A stretch of DNA of 6,394 nucleotides from Planctomycetota bacterium. Lineage in GTDB: Bacteria; Planctomycetota; Planctomycetia; Planctomycetales; Planctomycetaceae. Positions 5,519-6,394 of this stretch are shown in pieces. Position 1 is the first letter of the stretch; each line of letters starts with the position of its first letter. Below the pieces are notes generated by a model. The model was given only the letters and a program-made list of their open reading frames with translations, did not search any database and was not told the origin of the DNA. The stretch is from contig JAEYWB010000733.1 in the NCBI GenBank assembly GCA_023429275.1, positions 1-6,394 of the forward strand, in the 5' to 3' direction. Position numbers and translations under genes: made by a program.

Positions 5519-6103
5519 ATGAAAACCGTTTTTACCACGGGTGAAGCTGCGAAGATCTGTAAGGTCAGTCAGCAAACCATCATCCGCTGCTTTGACTCGG
5601 GACAGCTTAAAGGCTTTCGCGTTCCCGGCTCCCGATTCCGCCGCATTCCCCGCGACGTCCTTTATAAGTTCATGAAGGACAACGGCATCCCGACGGATGC
5701 TCTCGAAAGCGGCAAGCGCAAGGCTCTGGTCGTCGATGACGATCTCGACCTGGTCGAACTGATCAAGGACGCCCTCGAAACCGATGGCCGTTTCGAAGTC
5801 CGCGTCGCCAACAACGGCTTTGACGCCGGAATGATGGTCAAGGAATATCGTCCGGACGTCATCGTTCTGGACGTCATGCTGCCGGATATCAACGGCAAGG
5901 AAGTCTGCCAGCGGGTCCGGAGCGATTCGACCCTCGACGATGTCAAAATCGTCTGCATCAGCGGGATGGTCGAGGCGGCGAAGATCGACGAACTCCGGGC
6001 CTCCGGGGCGAACGATTTCCTCCAGAAGCCGTTCGAAGTCGACAAGCTCATCGAACGCCTCTGTCAGCACCTCGATATGGATGTCCCGACTGCCGCGCGC
6101 TAG
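5519..6103 (+). CDS. Response regulator with N-terminal excisionase/MerR-type HTH and C-terminal receiver
   Basis: Protein of about 194 residues with inverted regulator architecture. Residues ~5-55 form an excisionase/MerR-like winged helix-turn-helix (FTTGEAAKICKVS, then QTIIRCFDSGQLKGFRVPGSRFRRIPRDVLYKFM). A short linker leads to a full receiver (~68-185) with acidic pocket D73-D75 (VVDDDLD), phospho-acceptor D118 (VIVLDVMLPDINGKEV), S148 (CISGM) as the switch hydroxyl and K170 (LQKPF). It should bind DNA under phosphorylation control. No histidine kinase is encoded beside it on the same strand, so its donor is unknown; the kinases about 1.8 kb away are candidates. The ATG is chosen because the HTH begins four residues later, with GGATGGA 8 nt upstream. 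An in-frame TTG at 5480 would add 13 residues that match no domain. It has its own promoter and terminator, so it is probably monocistronic. Confidence 0.95.
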   Translation: MKTVFTTGEAAKICKVSQQTIIRCFDSGQLKGFRVPGSRFRRIPRDVLYKFMKDNGIPTDALESGKRKALVVDDDLDLVELIKDALETDGRFEVRVANNGFDAGMMVKEYRPDVIVLDVMLPDINGKEVCQRVRSDSTLDDVKIVCISGMVEAAKIDELRASGANDFLQKPFEVDKLIERLCQHLDMDVPTAAR

Positions 6104-6138
6104 TCACGTGAGACATTGAAACCGTGATCAGAATCTTC

Positions 6139-6169
6139 AGCCGCAGCCACGCTGCGGCTTTTTTGTTTT
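6139..6169 (+). terminator. Rho-independent terminator of the HTH-receiver gene
   Basis: AGCCGCAGC (6139-6147) and GCTGCGGCT (6151-6159) form a perfect 9-bp GC-rich stem with a CAC loop, followed at once by a T-rich tract (TTTTTGTTTT, 6160-6169). It starts 35 bp after the stop codon of the HTH-receiver gene. Confidence 0.95.
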
Positions 6170-6243
6170 GAGGGAGGCTTGCCGCGGTCCCCCCGACCGA
6201 GGATTCTCGCCCTCAACCCTTCATGAGGCACTCCCTGCGTGAG

Positions 6244-6265
6244 GTCGGAGCCCCGCAGCTCCGAC
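6244..6265. repeat. Perfect 8-bp-stem palindrome (extragenic repeat candidate)
   Basis: GTCGGAGC (6244-6251) and GCTCCGAC (6258-6265) are exact inverted copies around the 6-nt loop CCCGCA. It lies between the terminator at 6169 and the probable gene start at 6292. No T-tract follows, so it is not a second terminator. A dispersed extragenic palindrome or a leader hairpin of the next gene are the likely options. Confidence 0.5.
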
Positions 6266-6291
6266 GACCCGTTCGAATCGGAATTCCTCCT

Positions 6292-6394
6292 GTGTCCTCC
6301 GAATCGACATCCCCGGCGATCCACTTCCTGGCGGCCGTCTTTCCAAGCCTGTCGCTGGAGGAGTACGGCCGTAAGGCGATCGGCGCGCTTCCAC
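6292..6394 (+). CDS. Possible 5' end of an unidentified gene (partial)
   Basis: An open plus-strand frame begins at GTG 6292 and runs off the window after 34 codons. The translation starts VSSESTSPAIHFLAAVFPSL and continues through an EEYGRK stretch. Third codon positions are mostly G or C (about 27 of 33), as in the neighbouring genes, which favours real coding. The frame is also open back to an ATG at 6223, but that extension would read through the perfect palindrome at 6244-6265 and has less protein-like content. No Shine-Dalgarno is seen before either start. No family can be recognised from this fragment. Confidence 0.4.
   Translation, partial: MSSESTSPAIHFLAAVFPSLSLEEYGRKAIGALP

Noticed and set aside
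5408..6070. 220-codon minus-strand frame opposite the HTH-receiver gene
   Set aside because: The plus strand encodes complete HTH and receiver motifs with promoter and terminator; the opposite frame is a shadow.
6100..6324. 74-codon minus-strand frame at the right end
   Set aside because: It reads antisense through the terminator and the palindrome, has no ribosome site and no recognisable content.

Overview
The window is GC-rich (roughly 60-65% by eye) bacterial DNA carrying a two-component signalling cluster. The domain repertoire suggests Planctomycetota: a CHASE3 histidine kinase followed by an Rcp1-like lone receiver, a receiver-kinase-receiver hybrid, and a response regulator with an excisionase/MerR-type helix-turn-helix placed before its receiver. 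The weak ribosome binding sites and palindromic intergenic elements fit too. This assignment is inference, and no rRNA or tRNA is present to confirm it.

Layout, left to right. Positions 1-219 are non-coding and hold a compact nested palindrome at 3-34 that looks like a dispersed extragenic palindrome. Positions 220-3714 hold three tightly packed minus-strand genes, transcribed right to left: a membrane-anchored CHASE3 histidine kinase (2287-3714), a lone receiver protein (1818-2294, overlapping the kinase by 8 bp) and a soluble receiver-HisKA-ATPase-receiver hybrid kinase (220-1812, or 220-1821 from a TTG that overlaps the receiver stop by 4 bp). A 175-bp gap with a possible promoter separates them from an upstream minus-strand M20-family amidohydrolase (3890-5146). 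A 372-bp divergent intergenic region follows. It carries a good sigma70-like promoter pointing right and a long leader for the plus-strand HTH-receiver gene (5519-6103), which ends in a textbook intrinsic terminator (6139-6169). The right end has a second strong palindrome (6244-6265) and probably the first codons of another plus-strand gene that runs off the window.

How the parts may work together: the CHASE3 kinase should sense an extracytoplasmic signal and pass phosphate to the lone receiver. The hybrid has its own kinase core and two receivers, so it can either form a second input or act as a relay. None of the three operon proteins has a recognisable DNA-binding or enzymatic output domain. 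The nearest DNA-binding output is the HTH-receiver protein about 1.8 kb away, so a cross-operon phosphorelay is possible, but nothing in the sequence proves it. The amidohydrolase is an ordinary metabolic enzyme, and its link to the signalling genes is only positional.
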